Source of the DNA: Sphingorhabdus pulchriflava
Lineage (GTDB): Bacteria; Pseudomonadota; Alphaproteobacteria; Sphingomonadales; Sphingomonadaceae
Assembly (NCBI RefSeq): GCF_003367235.1
Contig: NZ_QRGP01000003.1
Location: 308,298-372,297, forward strand
Length of the DNA stretch: 64,000 nt
Direction of reading: 5' to 3'
The position numbers and the translations under genes are program-made. Below are positions 44,244 to 53,086 of the stretch, in pieces (within the stretch, counting starts at the first letter, position 1; each line of letters begins with the position of its first letter). A model generated the notes under the pieces. That model saw only the letters and a program-made list of their open reading frames with translations. It had not been told where the DNA came from and did not search any database.

Positions 44244-44585
44244 ATGAGTAAGCGTATCCTGAGCATGGCGATGGCATTGGCGTTGATTGCGCCGGGCTAT
44301 GTGGCAAGCGCAGCGCCAAAATCGCCGAAGCTAGCCAAGTGCGACGGCAAGCAGCGTCGTCCAGCCAATCCTTATGGTTCGATCCTGCCGAGCGTCGATC
44401 CGCAGAGAGGAACATCAACGCCAGCGGAACCGGCACCAAGCCAGCAACAGCACCGCAGAGGCGTCGAGGTCTTCCCCGAGAAAAACCCGGCTGCACCAAA
44501 GCGCGAAGCGCCGAATGGCAGAACCGATACCACAGTGCCGCCAATCAGCAGCCTGTCTCCTCAAATTTCCAACCAGAGTTGCTGA
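44244..44585 (+). CDS. hypothetical secreted protein in the T4SS operon
   Basis: 113 residues with a signal peptide (cleavage near VASAAP), then a Pro/Gln/Arg-rich mature part containing just two Cys (LAKCDGK and the C-terminal NQSC). GGCAGGGAA precedes the ATG. It occupies the virB7 slot between virB6 and virB8 but has no lipobox, so it is not a standard VirB7. It ends 5 bases before virB8. I do not recognise a family. Confidence 0.65.
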   Translation: MSKRILSMAMALALIAPGYVASAAPKSPKLAKCDGKQRRPANPYGSILPSVDPQRGTSTPAEPAPSQQQHRRGVEVFPEKNPAAPKREAPNGRTDTTVPPISSLSPQISNQSC

Positions 44586-44590
44586 TTGTC

Positions 44591-45277
44591 ATGGCGGGCG
44601 GCGTTACCGATAGAAACGATCTGAAAGCCTATTTTGCGGAAGCCGCAAGCTGGGATCACGACCGGCTGATTGCAGCCAATCGCTCCAAGCGGCTAGCGTG
44701 GATGGTCGCGGCAGTAGCGAGCGGACTTGCGATCACGGGAGTTGCGGCGGTTGCGATGCTGACGCCGCTCAAGACCGTCGCGCCCTATGTCATCACGGTC
44801 GATAAGGCGACCGGCGCAAGCGAAATTACCTCTCCGATGTCCGGCGATAAGCAAATCACCTATAACGAAGCCGTCGCTAAATATTTCCTCGCCGATTATG
44901 TCCGCAACCGCGAAGGCTGGATTCCGCAGGCACGCCAGGAGTTCTTCGAGGGCGTGCTGGCGATGTCGTCGCGTGAAGAGCAGGCGCGGTGGACCGCCTT
45001 CTACGCCAAGGACAATCCCAAGTCGCCGCAATCGACCTTCACCGACCTCGATACGGTGTTCGTCGCGGTAAAATCCGTCACCTTCGTTTCCGCGAAGGTC
45101 GCGCAGATACGCTTTACCAAGACGCTCCAGCGCGGGGCGACTGTTAACGACACACCCGCCATCGCGACCGTGACCTACGACACCACCGATACGCCCACCA
45201 CCGAACAGCAACGGTTCAAGAACCCTCTCGGGCTGGAAGTGCAGACCTACCGCGCCGACTTGGAGGTGACGCAATGA
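44591..45277 (+). CDS. virB8: type IV secretion assembly protein
   Basis: 228 residues: short cytoplasmic N-terminus with DLKAYFAEAASWDHDRL, one membrane helix at about 34-56 and a periplasmic VirB8 domain (VAKYFLADYVRNREGW, FTDLDTVFVAVKSVTFVS, KNPLGLEVQTYRAD). VirB8 nucleates assembly of the core complex. The ATG at 44591 was chosen because the upstream extension overlaps the previous gene in another frame. Confidence 0.93.
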   Translation: MAGGVTDRNDLKAYFAEAASWDHDRLIAANRSKRLAWMVAAVASGLAITGVAAVAMLTPLKTVAPYVITVDKATGASEITSPMSGDKQITYNEAVAKYFLADYVRNREGWIPQARQEFFEGVLAMSSREEQARWTAFYAKDNPKSPQSTFTDLDTVFVAVKSVTFVSAKVAQIRFTKTLQRGATVNDTPAIATVTYDTTDTPTTEQQRFKNPLGLEVQTYRADLEVTQ

Positions 45278-46143
45278 AACGAGTGAGCTGCCTAACGGCG
45301 ATAGCGTTGATCTTTGGCAGCACCCCCGCAATCCCCAGCGAAACCCCGCGCCCGACCGCGCAGGACAATCGCATCCGCGAAGTGATCTACAGCGACACTC
45401 AGGTTTTCCGCATCGTGGGCGTTTTCCGTTCCGCAACGCAGATTGTGTTCTCGCCCGGCGAGCGCGTCGAGCATGTCGCGCTTGGCGATACGGTATCGTG
45501 GGAGGTGGCCCCGGCTGAAAACTCGTTGTTCATCAAGCCCCGCGAACTTGCGGGCGCGACAAACCTGATTGTCATCACCCGTTCCAGCGCGGGCAATCGC
45601 ACCTACACATTCGAGCTGTCGGCGCAGCGCGGGGCAATCGGTGCGCGGACTGCGGACACGTTCTTCAAAGTGGTGTTCCGCTATCCGCGTGAGGAAGCGG
45701 CTGCGGCGCAGGCAGCCGCAACGCAGGCAGCCTATTCCCGGGCCGTTGCACTGCAAGCGGGCGCTATCCGCTCGGCGCTCGATATTGCCGTCCTCGAAGG
45801 AAAGCGGAACCTCCGATACACGGTGCAAGGTTCATCGGCGATCCAGCCTTCAGAGATCACCGACAATGGCCAGTTCACCGCGCTGCGCTTCCCGAACCAG
45901 CGCGAGCTTCCAGCTTTCTTCGCGGTCAATCCCGATGGCAGCGAGAGCATCGTTCCATTCGATGTCCGCGACGAATTTGTCGTGATCCACGGCGTTTTTG
46001 CCCAGCTTCGCCTCCGACGCGGCAAGGAAGTGCTGTGCGTGTTCAACGAAGCCCCGGACTTTTACGGACGCGACCCGAAAACTGGCACGGCATCGAGCAT
46101 CGTCGAGCGCACGTCAGGTCAAGATAATGGGGAGAGAAGATGA
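45274..46143 (+). CDS. virB9: type IV secretion core complex protein
   Basis: 289 residues with a signal peptide and the VirB9/CagX pattern: a beta-rich N-terminal part (IREVIYSDTQVFRIVGVFRS, ALGDTVSWEVAPAENSLFIK) and a C-terminal domain (FTALRFPNQRELPAFFAV) that joins VirB7 and VirB10 in the outer membrane core. It overlaps virB8 and virB10 by 4 bases each. Confidence 0.93.
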   Translation: MKRVSCLTAIALIFGSTPAIPSETPRPTAQDNRIREVIYSDTQVFRIVGVFRSATQIVFSPGERVEHVALGDTVSWEVAPAENSLFIKPRELAGATNLIVITRSSAGNRTYTFELSAQRGAIGARTADTFFKVVFRYPREEAAAAQAAATQAAYSRAVALQAGAIRSALDIAVLEGKRNLRYTVQGSSAIQPSEITDNGQFTALRFPNQRELPAFFAVNPDGSESIVPFDVRDEFVVIHGVFAQLRLRRGKEVLCVFNEAPDFYGRDPKTGTASSIVERTSGQDNGERR

Positions 46144-47318
46144 TGGCCGACATTCCAATGGGCGAACGCGCAACTGTCGATCAAACGCCCGATCCCCAGG
46201 AAATCGACCGCGCACCAGCCGTCGAGCGTGCAAGCAAAATGCCGTCGATGCCGGGAGCGACGATGGACCCGAAAAAAATGATCGGGTTTGCCGCCGCAGC
46301 AGGCGCGATCATGTTTACGGTGCTGGCGCTGGGAACAGGGCTGACCGGCAACTCCAGCCTTCCTCCGGTGAAACCGAAACCGGCGCTTGAACCCGCGCAG
46401 TATGATCCGGCAACGGTCATCGCTCCAACGCTGGCGGGTGCGGCGACCGATCCCAACGCACCGATTGCTGTAGGCGAGCCAATTGTTCCCGCAATTGGTG
46501 CCGGGCCTGCGCCGTCGCAACTTCCGCCGCCCGCTCAGCAAGCTCGCCAGCCATCGCAAGCTGAAGTGCTACGCGAAGCCGCTCGGCGGTCGTCGCTGAT
46601 TGCCTATGGCGGGGAGCGAGGCAGCGGCAGCACAGGCGTTCGCAACAGCGATTACGGCGGCGCACCCGTTGCTGGACGCCAGCCTTCGTCGCCTGCCACG
46701 AATCTCGATAATTTGCGCCAAGCATCGGCAATCGGACAGGCGCAAGCCCGGTCGCTTCCCGACCGGAATTTTCTGATCACGGCGGGCAGCTTCATTCCCT
46801 GCGTGCTGCAATCGGCGATGGATTCAAGCCAGCCCGGCTATGTGAGCTGCATCGTGCCGCGCAACGTCTATTCGGACAATGGCCGGGTCGTGCTGATGGA
46901 AAAAGGCACGAAGATCGTTGGCGAATATCAGGGCGGTCTTGATCGCGGCCAATACCGGCTGTTTGTGCTGTGGACGCGGGCCGTCACGCCGCGCGGGATC
47001 GCGATAGATGTGGCGTCGCCAGCAACTGACGCGCTCGGTCGCGGCGGGATGGATGGGCGCGTCAACAATTTCTTCTGGCAGCGGTTCGGCACGGCGCTGT
47101 TGTTCAGTCTGGTCGAAGATGCGGCCACCGTGGGCGCGGAAGCCGTCGGCAACAGTGGCTCCAACACCACCCGCGTTCCCTCCGATGCAGCTTCGACGAT
47201 CCTGCAACAGAATGGCCAGATCAAACCCGTGCTGCGGAAGAACCAAGGCGAGGATGTCGGCATCACCGTTGCCCAGGATTTTGATTTCTCGACCGTTTAC
47301 GGCCTCGCGCTTAAATAA
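46140..47318 (+). CDS. virB10: type IV secretion core complex protein
   Basis: 392 residues: cytoplasmic N-terminus, membrane helix at about 43-63 (KMIGFAAAAGAIMFTVLALG), Pro-rich periplasmic linker, then the VirB10/TrbI barrel domain (ITAGSFIPCVLQSAMDSSQP, GYVSCIVPRNVYSDNGRVV, KGTKIVGEYQGGL) and the antenna-helix region. It spans both membranes and senses ATP use by VirB11/VirD4. The next gene starts in its stop codon (TAATG). Confidence 0.95.
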   Translation: MMADIPMGERATVDQTPDPQEIDRAPAVERASKMPSMPGATMDPKKMIGFAAAAGAIMFTVLALGTGLTGNSSLPPVKPKPALEPAQYDPATVIAPTLAGAATDPNAPIAVGEPIVPAIGAGPAPSQLPPPAQQARQPSQAEVLREAARRSSLIAYGGERGSGSTGVRNSDYGGAPVAGRQPSSPATNLDNLRQASAIGQAQARSLPDRNFLITAGSFIPCVLQSAMDSSQPGYVSCIVPRNVYSDNGRVVLMEKGTKIVGEYQGGLDRGQYRLFVLWTRAVTPRGIAIDVASPATDALGRGGMDGRVNNFFWQRFGTALLFSLVEDAATVGAEAVGNSGSNTTRVPSDAASTILQQNGQIKPVLRKNQGEDVGITVAQDFDFSTVYGLALK

Positions 47319-48328
47319 TGGCCGCGCCGGGCAAAAATACCGCTGTCCTCGACAGCGTGACAGCCCCGCTGCGCAAATATCTCAATGACGAGCGCGTCAC
47401 CGAACTTGTCATCAACCGCCCGCGAGAAGTTGGAATCGAACGCCGTGGTGGCTGGACATGGGAAAGCGAACCCAGCCTCGATTTCAAGAACCTGATGGCG
47501 CTGGCAACGGCCGCAGCCGCCTACACCGCCCAGGACATCACCCGCGAAAACCCGATTGTCTCGACGATCTTCCCGACCGGCGAGCGGGTGCAGATCATCG
47601 TGCCGCCCGTCGTCCCCGATGAAACGGTGTCGATCACCGTGCGCAAACCCTCGACGGTAACGATGACATTGGCGGATTTCGACGCGGCGGGCTTGTTCAA
47701 GGACACGCGCATCGCCGAAAAACAGGTGTCGGCGCAGGAACTGGACTTGCTCGCGCTGCTTAAGGCGGGCCGCCACGTCGAATTTTTCGACTGCGCCGTT
47801 AAAGCCAGACTCAACATCCTGATCTCGGGTGCAACCGGCTCGGGCAAGACCACTCTGTCCAAGGGACTGATCCAGCTCATCCCGCCCGAAGAACGCTTGC
47901 TGACGATCGAGGATACCCGCGAGCTGATCGTCCCGCACAAGAATGTCGTCCATATGCTTTACGCCAAGGACGGCCAGGGCACCGCCAACGTCACCGCCAA
48001 GCATTTGCTCGAAAGCGCGCTCCGAATGCGGCCCGACCGCATCTTGCTCCAGGAACTGCGCGACGGGACGGCCTTCTTCTACCTCCGCAACGTGAACTCG
48101 GGCCATCCCGGCTCGATCACGACCATCCATGCGGATTCCGCCGAACTGGCGTTCGAGCAACTGACCCTGCTGGTCAAGGAAAGCGAAGGCGGCTCCGATC
48201 TGGCGCGCGGCGATATTCGCGCGCTGCTCAAGATGCTGGTCGATGTGGTTGTCCAGACCAAGAAAACCGACGGCGAGTTTCGCGTGACGGAGATCTATTA
48301 TGACCCAGAGAGCAGGCACCTCGCCTGA
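47318..48328 (+). CDS. virB11: type IV secretion hexameric ATPase
   Basis: 336 residues, GspE/VirB11 fold: Walker A GATGSGKTTLSKG near 171, an Asp box LTIEDTRELIV, Walker B-like RPDRILLQELRDG and GHPGSITTIHADS. It drives pilus assembly and substrate transfer at the inner membrane. It overlaps virB10 by one base and virD4 by 29 bases. Confidence 0.96.
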   Translation: MAAPGKNTAVLDSVTAPLRKYLNDERVTELVINRPREVGIERRGGWTWESEPSLDFKNLMALATAAAAYTAQDITRENPIVSTIFPTGERVQIIVPPVVPDETVSITVRKPSTVTMTLADFDAAGLFKDTRIAEKQVSAQELDLLALLKAGRHVEFFDCAVKARLNILISGATGSGKTTLSKGLIQLIPPEERLLTIEDTRELIVPHKNVVHMLYAKDGQGTANVTAKHLLESALRMRPDRILLQELRDGTAFFYLRNVNSGHPGSITTIHADSAELAFEQLTLLVKESEGGSDLARGDIRALLKMLVDVVVQTKKTDGEFRVTEIYYDPESRHLA

Positions 48329-50135
48329 CGGCGGGGTTGCACGACTGCTGATCGCCATCCCGCTCGGGGCTTTGATCGCGCTTGCCATTGCCAGCATGAT
48401 CGGATGGGTGGTGCTGGGCCTTCCCGTGTCGGCCTATGATCCGCTCAAAATGCCGCAGTTCGTCTGGTATTATCGCGGCGATCCCCGCGTTGTGAAGGCG
48501 ATGGCGGGCGGATTGGCGGGCGGCGTCACGCTGCTCGCCGGACTGATCTATGCGCTGTGGGCGCGCGGCGCTCCGCTCCACGGGGCGGCTCGTTTTGCCA
48601 ACGAACGTGAACTCAAACGGCACGGCTTCCGCTCGGCCACGGGCATCGTAGTCGGGCGCAAAAGCGGACGCTTCCTGACCTTTGGCGGGAGCGAGCATGT
48701 CCTTGTCGAAGCGCCAACCCGCTCGGGCAAGGGCGTCGGCATCGTCATTCCCAATCTGCTGACATGGCAAGGCTCCGTCGTCGTTCTCGACGTCAAACGC
48801 GAAAATTTCGATGCCAGTGCGGGTTTCCGCGCACATTATGGTCAGGACGTTTTCCTGTTCAACCCTACCGACCGGCAGGGATGCACCGCGTGCTACAACC
48901 CGCTCGCCTATATCGACCGCAGCGATCGCGACGATGTGATCATTGAGCTGCAAAAGATCGCAACCATGCTGTTCGTCGCGCCCGATCGCGGCGAAGCCTT
49001 CTGGGCAAACGGCGCGCGCACCGGCTTTGCCGGTGTCGGCGCCTGGCTCGCGGAAACCAGCGACGAACCGCTGACGATGGGCGCAATCTACCGCTACCTG
49101 ACCGAAGGCGATGCGCGCAGCTTCTTCAAGAAGGAACTGGCCAACCCCAGCCTCAATCTCTCCACCGGATGCCGGACGGCACTCAGCGATTTCGCCGGTG
49201 GTTCGGACAACAGCTTTGCCGACATCAAGAAGACTATCACAAACGTCCTCGGCCTGTGGCTGAATCCGCTGGTCGATGCCGCTACGTCCGCCAGCGATTT
49301 CGACCTGCGCGATTTGCGAAACCGCCATATTTCAATCTACCTCGGCGTATCGCCCGACGAACTCGACCGGATCGCGCCTCTCTACAATCTGTTGTTCCAG
49401 CAGCTCATCGACCTGAATGTCCGGGAATTGCCCGACGATACTACGCCGGTCCCCGTGCTGGTCATCCTCGACGAATTTGCCCGGCTTGGCCGCGCGTCCG
49501 TTATCGCCAGCGCCTTCTCCTATGTCGCTGGCTACGGCATCCGCCTGCTCCCGGTGATCCAGTCACGCTCGCAATTGCGAGGCGTTTACGGTGAGTATGT
49601 CGCCGACGAAATCGTCGCCAATTGCGGGGTCGAAGTGGCCTTCACACCCAAGGAACTGCGTGTTGCAAACGAACTGTCGGATCGCATCGGTTATGTCGGG
49701 CAGGAGAGTGTCACCCGGTCGCTGACGATCAACGGCCTGCTGGCCAACCGCTCGAAATCAATTTCCGAACAGCGCCGCGCCTTGCTGCTGCCCCAGGAAC
49801 TGATGCAACTTCCATCCGACAGGCTGATCCTGCTGCGAGGCGGCATCCCACCGGTCATCGGCACCAAGATTGCCTATTTCAAGAACCGCTTCTTCAAAAA
49901 ACGGGCGTTGCCGGCACCCATCGTTCCGGCCCTCGAAAAACAGGCAGTTGTAACAATTGCGCCTGCGCCGTTCCGCGACATGACCACCGAAGAACTCGAA
50001 GGAAATCCGGCGCATCCAATAAGGCCGGAAGACATCCGCATCGAAGATTATCCGAGCTTCGATCCCGATCTGGTGAGTCTGGATGGCCGCGGCAATGCAA
50101 GTTTAGTCATAGAGGAAGGCGATGAAAATGGTTGA
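48300..50135 (+). CDS. virD4: type IV coupling protein
   Basis: 611 residues with two N-terminal membrane helices (about 13-40 and 63-84) and a TraG/VirD4 ATPase domain: Walker A APTRSGKGVG near 138, Walker B VLVILDEFARLGR near 384, and the family FLFNPTDRQG. It brings the relaxase-DNA complex to the channel. It overlaps virB11 by 29 bases and the LPD7 gene by 14 bases. Confidence 0.95.
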   Translation: MTQRAGTSPDGGVARLLIAIPLGALIALAIASMIGWVVLGLPVSAYDPLKMPQFVWYYRGDPRVVKAMAGGLAGGVTLLAGLIYALWARGAPLHGAARFANERELKRHGFRSATGIVVGRKSGRFLTFGGSEHVLVEAPTRSGKGVGIVIPNLLTWQGSVVVLDVKRENFDASAGFRAHYGQDVFLFNPTDRQGCTACYNPLAYIDRSDRDDVIIELQKIATMLFVAPDRGEAFWANGARTGFAGVGAWLAETSDEPLTMGAIYRYLTEGDARSFFKKELANPSLNLSTGCRTALSDFAGGSDNSFADIKKTITNVLGLWLNPLVDAATSASDFDLRDLRNRHISIYLGVSPDELDRIAPLYNLLFQQLIDLNVRELPDDTTPVPVLVILDEFARLGRASVIASAFSYVAGYGIRLLPVIQSRSQLRGVYGEYVADEIVANCGVEVAFTPKELRVANELSDRIGYVGQESVTRSLTINGLLANRSKSISEQRRALLLPQELMQLPSDRLILLRGGIPPVIGTKIAYFKNRFFKKRALPAPIVPALEKQAVVTIAPAPFRDMTTEELEGNPAHPIRPEDIRIEDYPSFDPDLVSLDGRGNASLVIEEGDENG

Positions 50136-50913
50136 TGAACTAGAAGGAAACGCGCCTTCGGGACGCAGCCGAACTGCCAAGACCAAGCCGGTTACAGCGA
50201 AGGCTCCGCCTGAGAAACCAAGGCGCAAGTTTGAGCCGCCCACAATCACCGACGACCTGACCGGCAAATTCTTGCGCGTCGGTAACAAGCTCTATCGCAC
50301 GTCCGACGATAAGACCCCGATCGTGCGGATTGCGGGCGACCGGCTCAAGACCAGCAACATCGACGCCCTTCCCGACATCATCCGGATCGCCAAGGCGAAT
50401 GGCTGGACGTCGATCAAGGTGGGTGGCGGCGACAAGTTCAAAAAGGCGGCCTATCTCGCCGCCGCCGCGCAAGGGCTGGCGGTCGAGAATTACAGCCCAA
50501 GCAAATTAGTCCAGGCCGAAGCCGACCGTCTCCGCGAAAGGATAGTTGAACGGGAAAAACGCCGCGAGGGGAAGAAGGCTGGCGCAAAGCCGCCAAAGAC
50601 CGAAGATGAACTGAGCAAGCTCAAAACCTTATCCGATCGTTTTCTGAGCCAGTCTCACGCCGAAAATGCGCGCGACCCGGACCTGCGCCGCGCGCAAAGT
50701 CTGGTTGCCCAAACCATTTCGATTGCCCGCGCCAAATATCCCGACGATCCGGTCAAGGCGTCGAAGGAGATTGAGGCCAGACGTCAGGAGGTTGCCATCC
50801 GCATCGCCAAGGGCGAGAAAATCGCCGTCGTTCAGGTGCGGAACCAGCAGGCCCATGGGGTGCGCGATGTCACGCAGGAACAGGCTTTGCAGCGCGATGG
50901 ACGATCCCGGTAG
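50122..50913 (+). CDS. LPD7-domain conjugation accessory protein
   Basis: 263 residues. Residues about 35-130 match the LPD7 domain found at the ends of large relaxases and polyvalent mobile-element proteins: GNKLYRTSDDKTPIVRI, ANGWTSIKVGGGDKFKKAAY and GLAVENYSPSKL. The C-terminal half is Lys/Arg-rich and helical. As a stand-alone gene directly behind virD4 it may help process or package the transferred DNA; this is inference. It is the last gene of the virB operon before the metal cassette. Confidence 0.72.
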   Translation: MKMVDELEGNAPSGRSRTAKTKPVTAKAPPEKPRRKFEPPTITDDLTGKFLRVGNKLYRTSDDKTPIVRIAGDRLKTSNIDALPDIIRIAKANGWTSIKVGGGDKFKKAAYLAAAAQGLAVENYSPSKLVQAEADRLRERIVEREKRREGKKAGAKPPKTEDELSKLKTLSDRFLSQSHAENARDPDLRRAQSLVAQTISIARAKYPDDPVKASKEIEARRQEVAIRIAKGEKIAVVQVRNQQAHGVRDVTQEQALQRDGRSR

Positions 50914-50948
50914 AAGCGAAGGCGTTGACTTGGTGACGAGGTAAAACA

Positions 50949-51353
50949 TCAGGATGCGACTTTTCCGCGCGGTGCAAGGGTTTCGATAATCTTGCAGTCG
51001 GCCACTGTGCCGTGGCGGCAGGAACCGATCACGCGGTCGAGTTCGCTGCGGAGCGCAGTTAGATCGCCAATTTTGCGGTCGATTTCGGTCAGGTGGACGC
51101 GCGCGATGCCATCCACCGCTTCACATGATTGCGCCTTGTCGTCGGATAGCGTGAGCAATTCACGCACCGCTTCAAGCGTGAACCCAAGATCACGGGCGCG
51201 GCGGATGAATGACAAACGCGCGAGATGATTGACCCCATAGGCCCGGTAGTTGGCCAAGGTGCGCGCAGGCGGCGGCAAGAGGCCGATTTTCTCATAGTAG
51301 CGCACCGTCTCGACCTTGGTGCCAGTTGCGCTCGCCAGCTCTCCTATCTTCAT
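50949..51353 (-). CDS. MerR-family metal-responsive regulator (CadR/PbrR-like)
   Basis: 134 residues. N-terminal MerR winged helix (MKIGELASATGTKVETVRYY) and dimer helix, with Cys77, Cys112 and Cys120 in SCEAV, GSCRHG and ADCKII. The 77/112/~120 pattern is that of CadR/PbrR sensors of Cd, Pb or Zn. It is divergent from the cation transporter gene, with a 19-bp-spacer promoter between them, the standard MerR layout. Which ion it senses cannot be fixed from sequence. Confidence 0.92.
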   Translation of the reverse strand: MKIGELASATGTKVETVRYYEKIGLLPPPARTLANYRAYGVNHLARLSFIRRARDLGFTLEAVRELLTLSDDKAQSCEAVDGIARVHLTEIDRKIGDLTALRSELDRVIGSCRHGTVADCKIIETLAPRGKVAS

Positions 51354-51356
51354 CGC

Positions 51357-51387
51357 TTGACCCTGTAGTTGCTACAGGGTGTAGATA
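51357..51387 (+). promoter_or_regulatory. MerR-type promoter/operator of the czc cassette
   Basis: -35 TTGACC (51357-51362), a 19-base spacer and -10 TAGATA (51382-51387). In the spacer region lies the dyad CCCTGTAG-TTG-CTACAGGG (51361-51379). The over-long spacer with the dyad inside is the hallmark of MerR activation by DNA distortion. Transcription would run into the cation transporter gene at 51424. Confidence 0.9.
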
Positions 51388-51423
51388 GATGTCCGACTCG
51401 GAGATTGTCGAGAAGGATTAGGA

Positions 51424-52065
51424 ATGTCTGACGATTGCTGCGCGAGCGCCTGCGGGAGCGAAACGGCCAAGGCCGATCCACGCTGGCGGCGCATCCTCTG
51501 GATCGCGCTGATCGTCAACGCAGGCATGTTTCTGGTCGAGATGGTGGCGGGCGCGGCGGCGGACAGCCGCGCGCTGCAAGCCGACGCGCTCGATTTTCTG
51601 GGCGATGCCGCCAATTATGCCGTGAGTCTCGCCGTTGTAGGTGCCGCGTTGGCCTGGCGGGCGCGGGCCGCACTTCTCAAATCGCTGTTCATGCTGGGCT
51701 TCGCGGCCTGGGTATTCGCCAGTGCGGTGCTTGCCTTCGTGAACGGCACTGCCCCCGATCCGGTAGCAATGGGTGCGGTCGGCCTGTTGGCGCTCGCCGC
51801 CAATGCCGGAGTGGCTCTGTTGCTCTATCGCTACCGCACCGGCGACGCCAATATGCGCTCGGTCTGGATTTGCTCGCGCAACGACGCCATCGGCAATGTC
51901 GCAGTGATGCTGGCTGCGCTTGGCGTGTTCGGAACGGGAAGCGCCTGGCCCGACCTGATTGTCGCTTCGATCATGGCGGGGCTGGCATTGACCGGCGGGT
52001 TTCAGGTATTCCGTCACGCGATCGCCGAGTTGAAGGCTTTGCCCGCAGCGGTCGAGCAAGCATGA
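51424..52065 (+). CDS. cation transporter, CDF-like
   Basis: 213 residues, about six membrane helices, with a Cys-rich N-terminus (DDCCASACGS) and transport motifs DALDFLGDAANYA and ICSRNDAIGNVAVML corresponding to the metal sites of cation diffusion facilitators. Such short CDF proteins usually sit beside MerR regulators and export Zn, Cd or Co. It lacks a long C-terminal cytoplasmic domain. It overlaps the next gene by 4 bases. Confidence 0.87.
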   Translation: MSDDCCASACGSETAKADPRWRRILWIALIVNAGMFLVEMVAGAAADSRALQADALDFLGDAANYAVSLAVVGAALAWRARAALLKSLFMLGFAAWVFASAVLAFVNGTAPDPVAMGAVGLLALAANAGVALLLYRYRTGDANMRSVWICSRNDAIGNVAVMLAALGVFGTGSAWPDLIVASIMAGLALTGGFQVFRHAIAELKALPAAVEQA

Positions 52066-52637
52066 TGATCGGTCTGCACTCCGCCCCCTTTCTTGCAATG
52101 GTCGCCTTTGTCGTTGCCACACTTGTTCGCGGGATGGCCATCCGGCGCGCCACCGGCGACCGTCCCTGGGCTTTCGCTTCGGCCAAGGGCGTGCAGCGGA
52201 TCGCCGGGAGCAGCTTTGCTTTGTGCGTCGCGGCATTGCTTGTTGCGGCTGCGCTTGCCCCTGCCAATGGCACGAATTTGGCGGTTTTGGCCGCAATTGT
52301 CTCACTGGCCGGTGCCGCTATTGTCATCGTCGCACAGATGCAGATGGGCCGGGCATGGCGCGTTGGCGTCCGCGAAGGCGACGCGCCGCTGTTCGTGTCG
52401 CATGGCCTGTTTCGCTTCAGCCGCAATCCGATCTTTGTCGGTATGATGCTGGTCGGCCTGTCGGCGGCTATCGTGTCCGACACATGGTGGAGCTGGTCTG
52501 CGCTGGTGCTGTTTGTCCTGTCCTGCATCGTGCAGGTGCGGATCGAGGAAGCGCACCTTGAAGCCAGCTTTGGTGACGCCTACCGCGCTTTTTGTCGCCA
52601 AGTGCCGCGCTGGCTGGGGTTGGCGCGCTCGGCATGA
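52062..52637 (+). CDS. isoprenylcysteine carboxylmethyltransferase-family membrane protein
   Basis: 191 residues, four or five membrane helices and the C-terminal ICMT/PEMT pattern (GLFRFSRNPIFVGMMLVG, RIEEAHLEASFGDAYRAFCR), a SAM-dependent membrane methyltransferase fold. Members often occur in metal cassettes beside czcD-like genes; the real substrate is unknown. It overlaps both neighbours by ATGA. Confidence 0.85.
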   Translation: MMIGLHSAPFLAMVAFVVATLVRGMAIRRATGDRPWAFASAKGVQRIAGSSFALCVAALLVAAALAPANGTNLAVLAAIVSLAGAAIVIVAQMQMGRAWRVGVREGDAPLFVSHGLFRFSRNPIFVGMMLVGLSAAIVSDTWWSWSALVLFVLSCIVQVRIEEAHLEASFGDAYRAFCRQVPRWLGLARSA

Positions 52638-53023
52638 GGAAATCTTTGCCCCATTACGCCTATGCTGCTACGCAGCATTCGATGCGGGGTCGATTACCTT
52701 CACTATTGGTTCTAATTGGGCTGTTTTTCGGCGTTATTGTCATGCCGGTGGTTGCCCATGCCAACGGTAACAGCCCCGTCCATGCCAGCGAAATGCTAGA
52801 CGTTCACGAGATCGAGGACGCTGACCACTCGCATTCGCAAGGGGCGGACAAGGACATGCCTTGTCACGCGGTCAGCCATCATCATTGCAGTGTTGCGTTG
52901 CAGCTCGACGCGCCGCGCATCAATTTGAACGCCCTATCAAAGGGCGCATTGGTGCGTCCGGCGGCGACCACGCCGCTAACTTCGCGCAGCCAAGCCCCGC
53001 CGCTCGATCCTCCGCTAGCCTGA
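52634..53023 (+). CDS. small secreted His-rich protein
   Basis: 129 residues: an N-terminal hydrophobic segment (LPSLLVLIGLFFGVIVMPVV) and a mature part with DADHSHSQGADKDMPCHAV and SHHHCSVAL, a likely Zn/Cd or Cu binding cluster, then a Pro-rich tail. It resembles small DUF2946/CopL-like proteins found with czc and cop genes. It starts in the stop codon of the methyltransferase gene. Met at 52682 is an alternative start. Confidence 0.65.
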   Translation: MRKSLPHYAYAATQHSMRGRLPSLLVLIGLFFGVIVMPVVAHANGNSPVHASEMLDVHEIEDADHSHSQGADKDMPCHAVSHHHCSVALQLDAPRINLNALSKGALVRPAATTPLTSRSQAPPLDPPLA

Positions 53024-53086
53024 ACCATGCCGCCGCGCGGGAGGTAATCTCTCGCGTGTTCGTGTCATGCGTTCAGGAGTTTCCAG

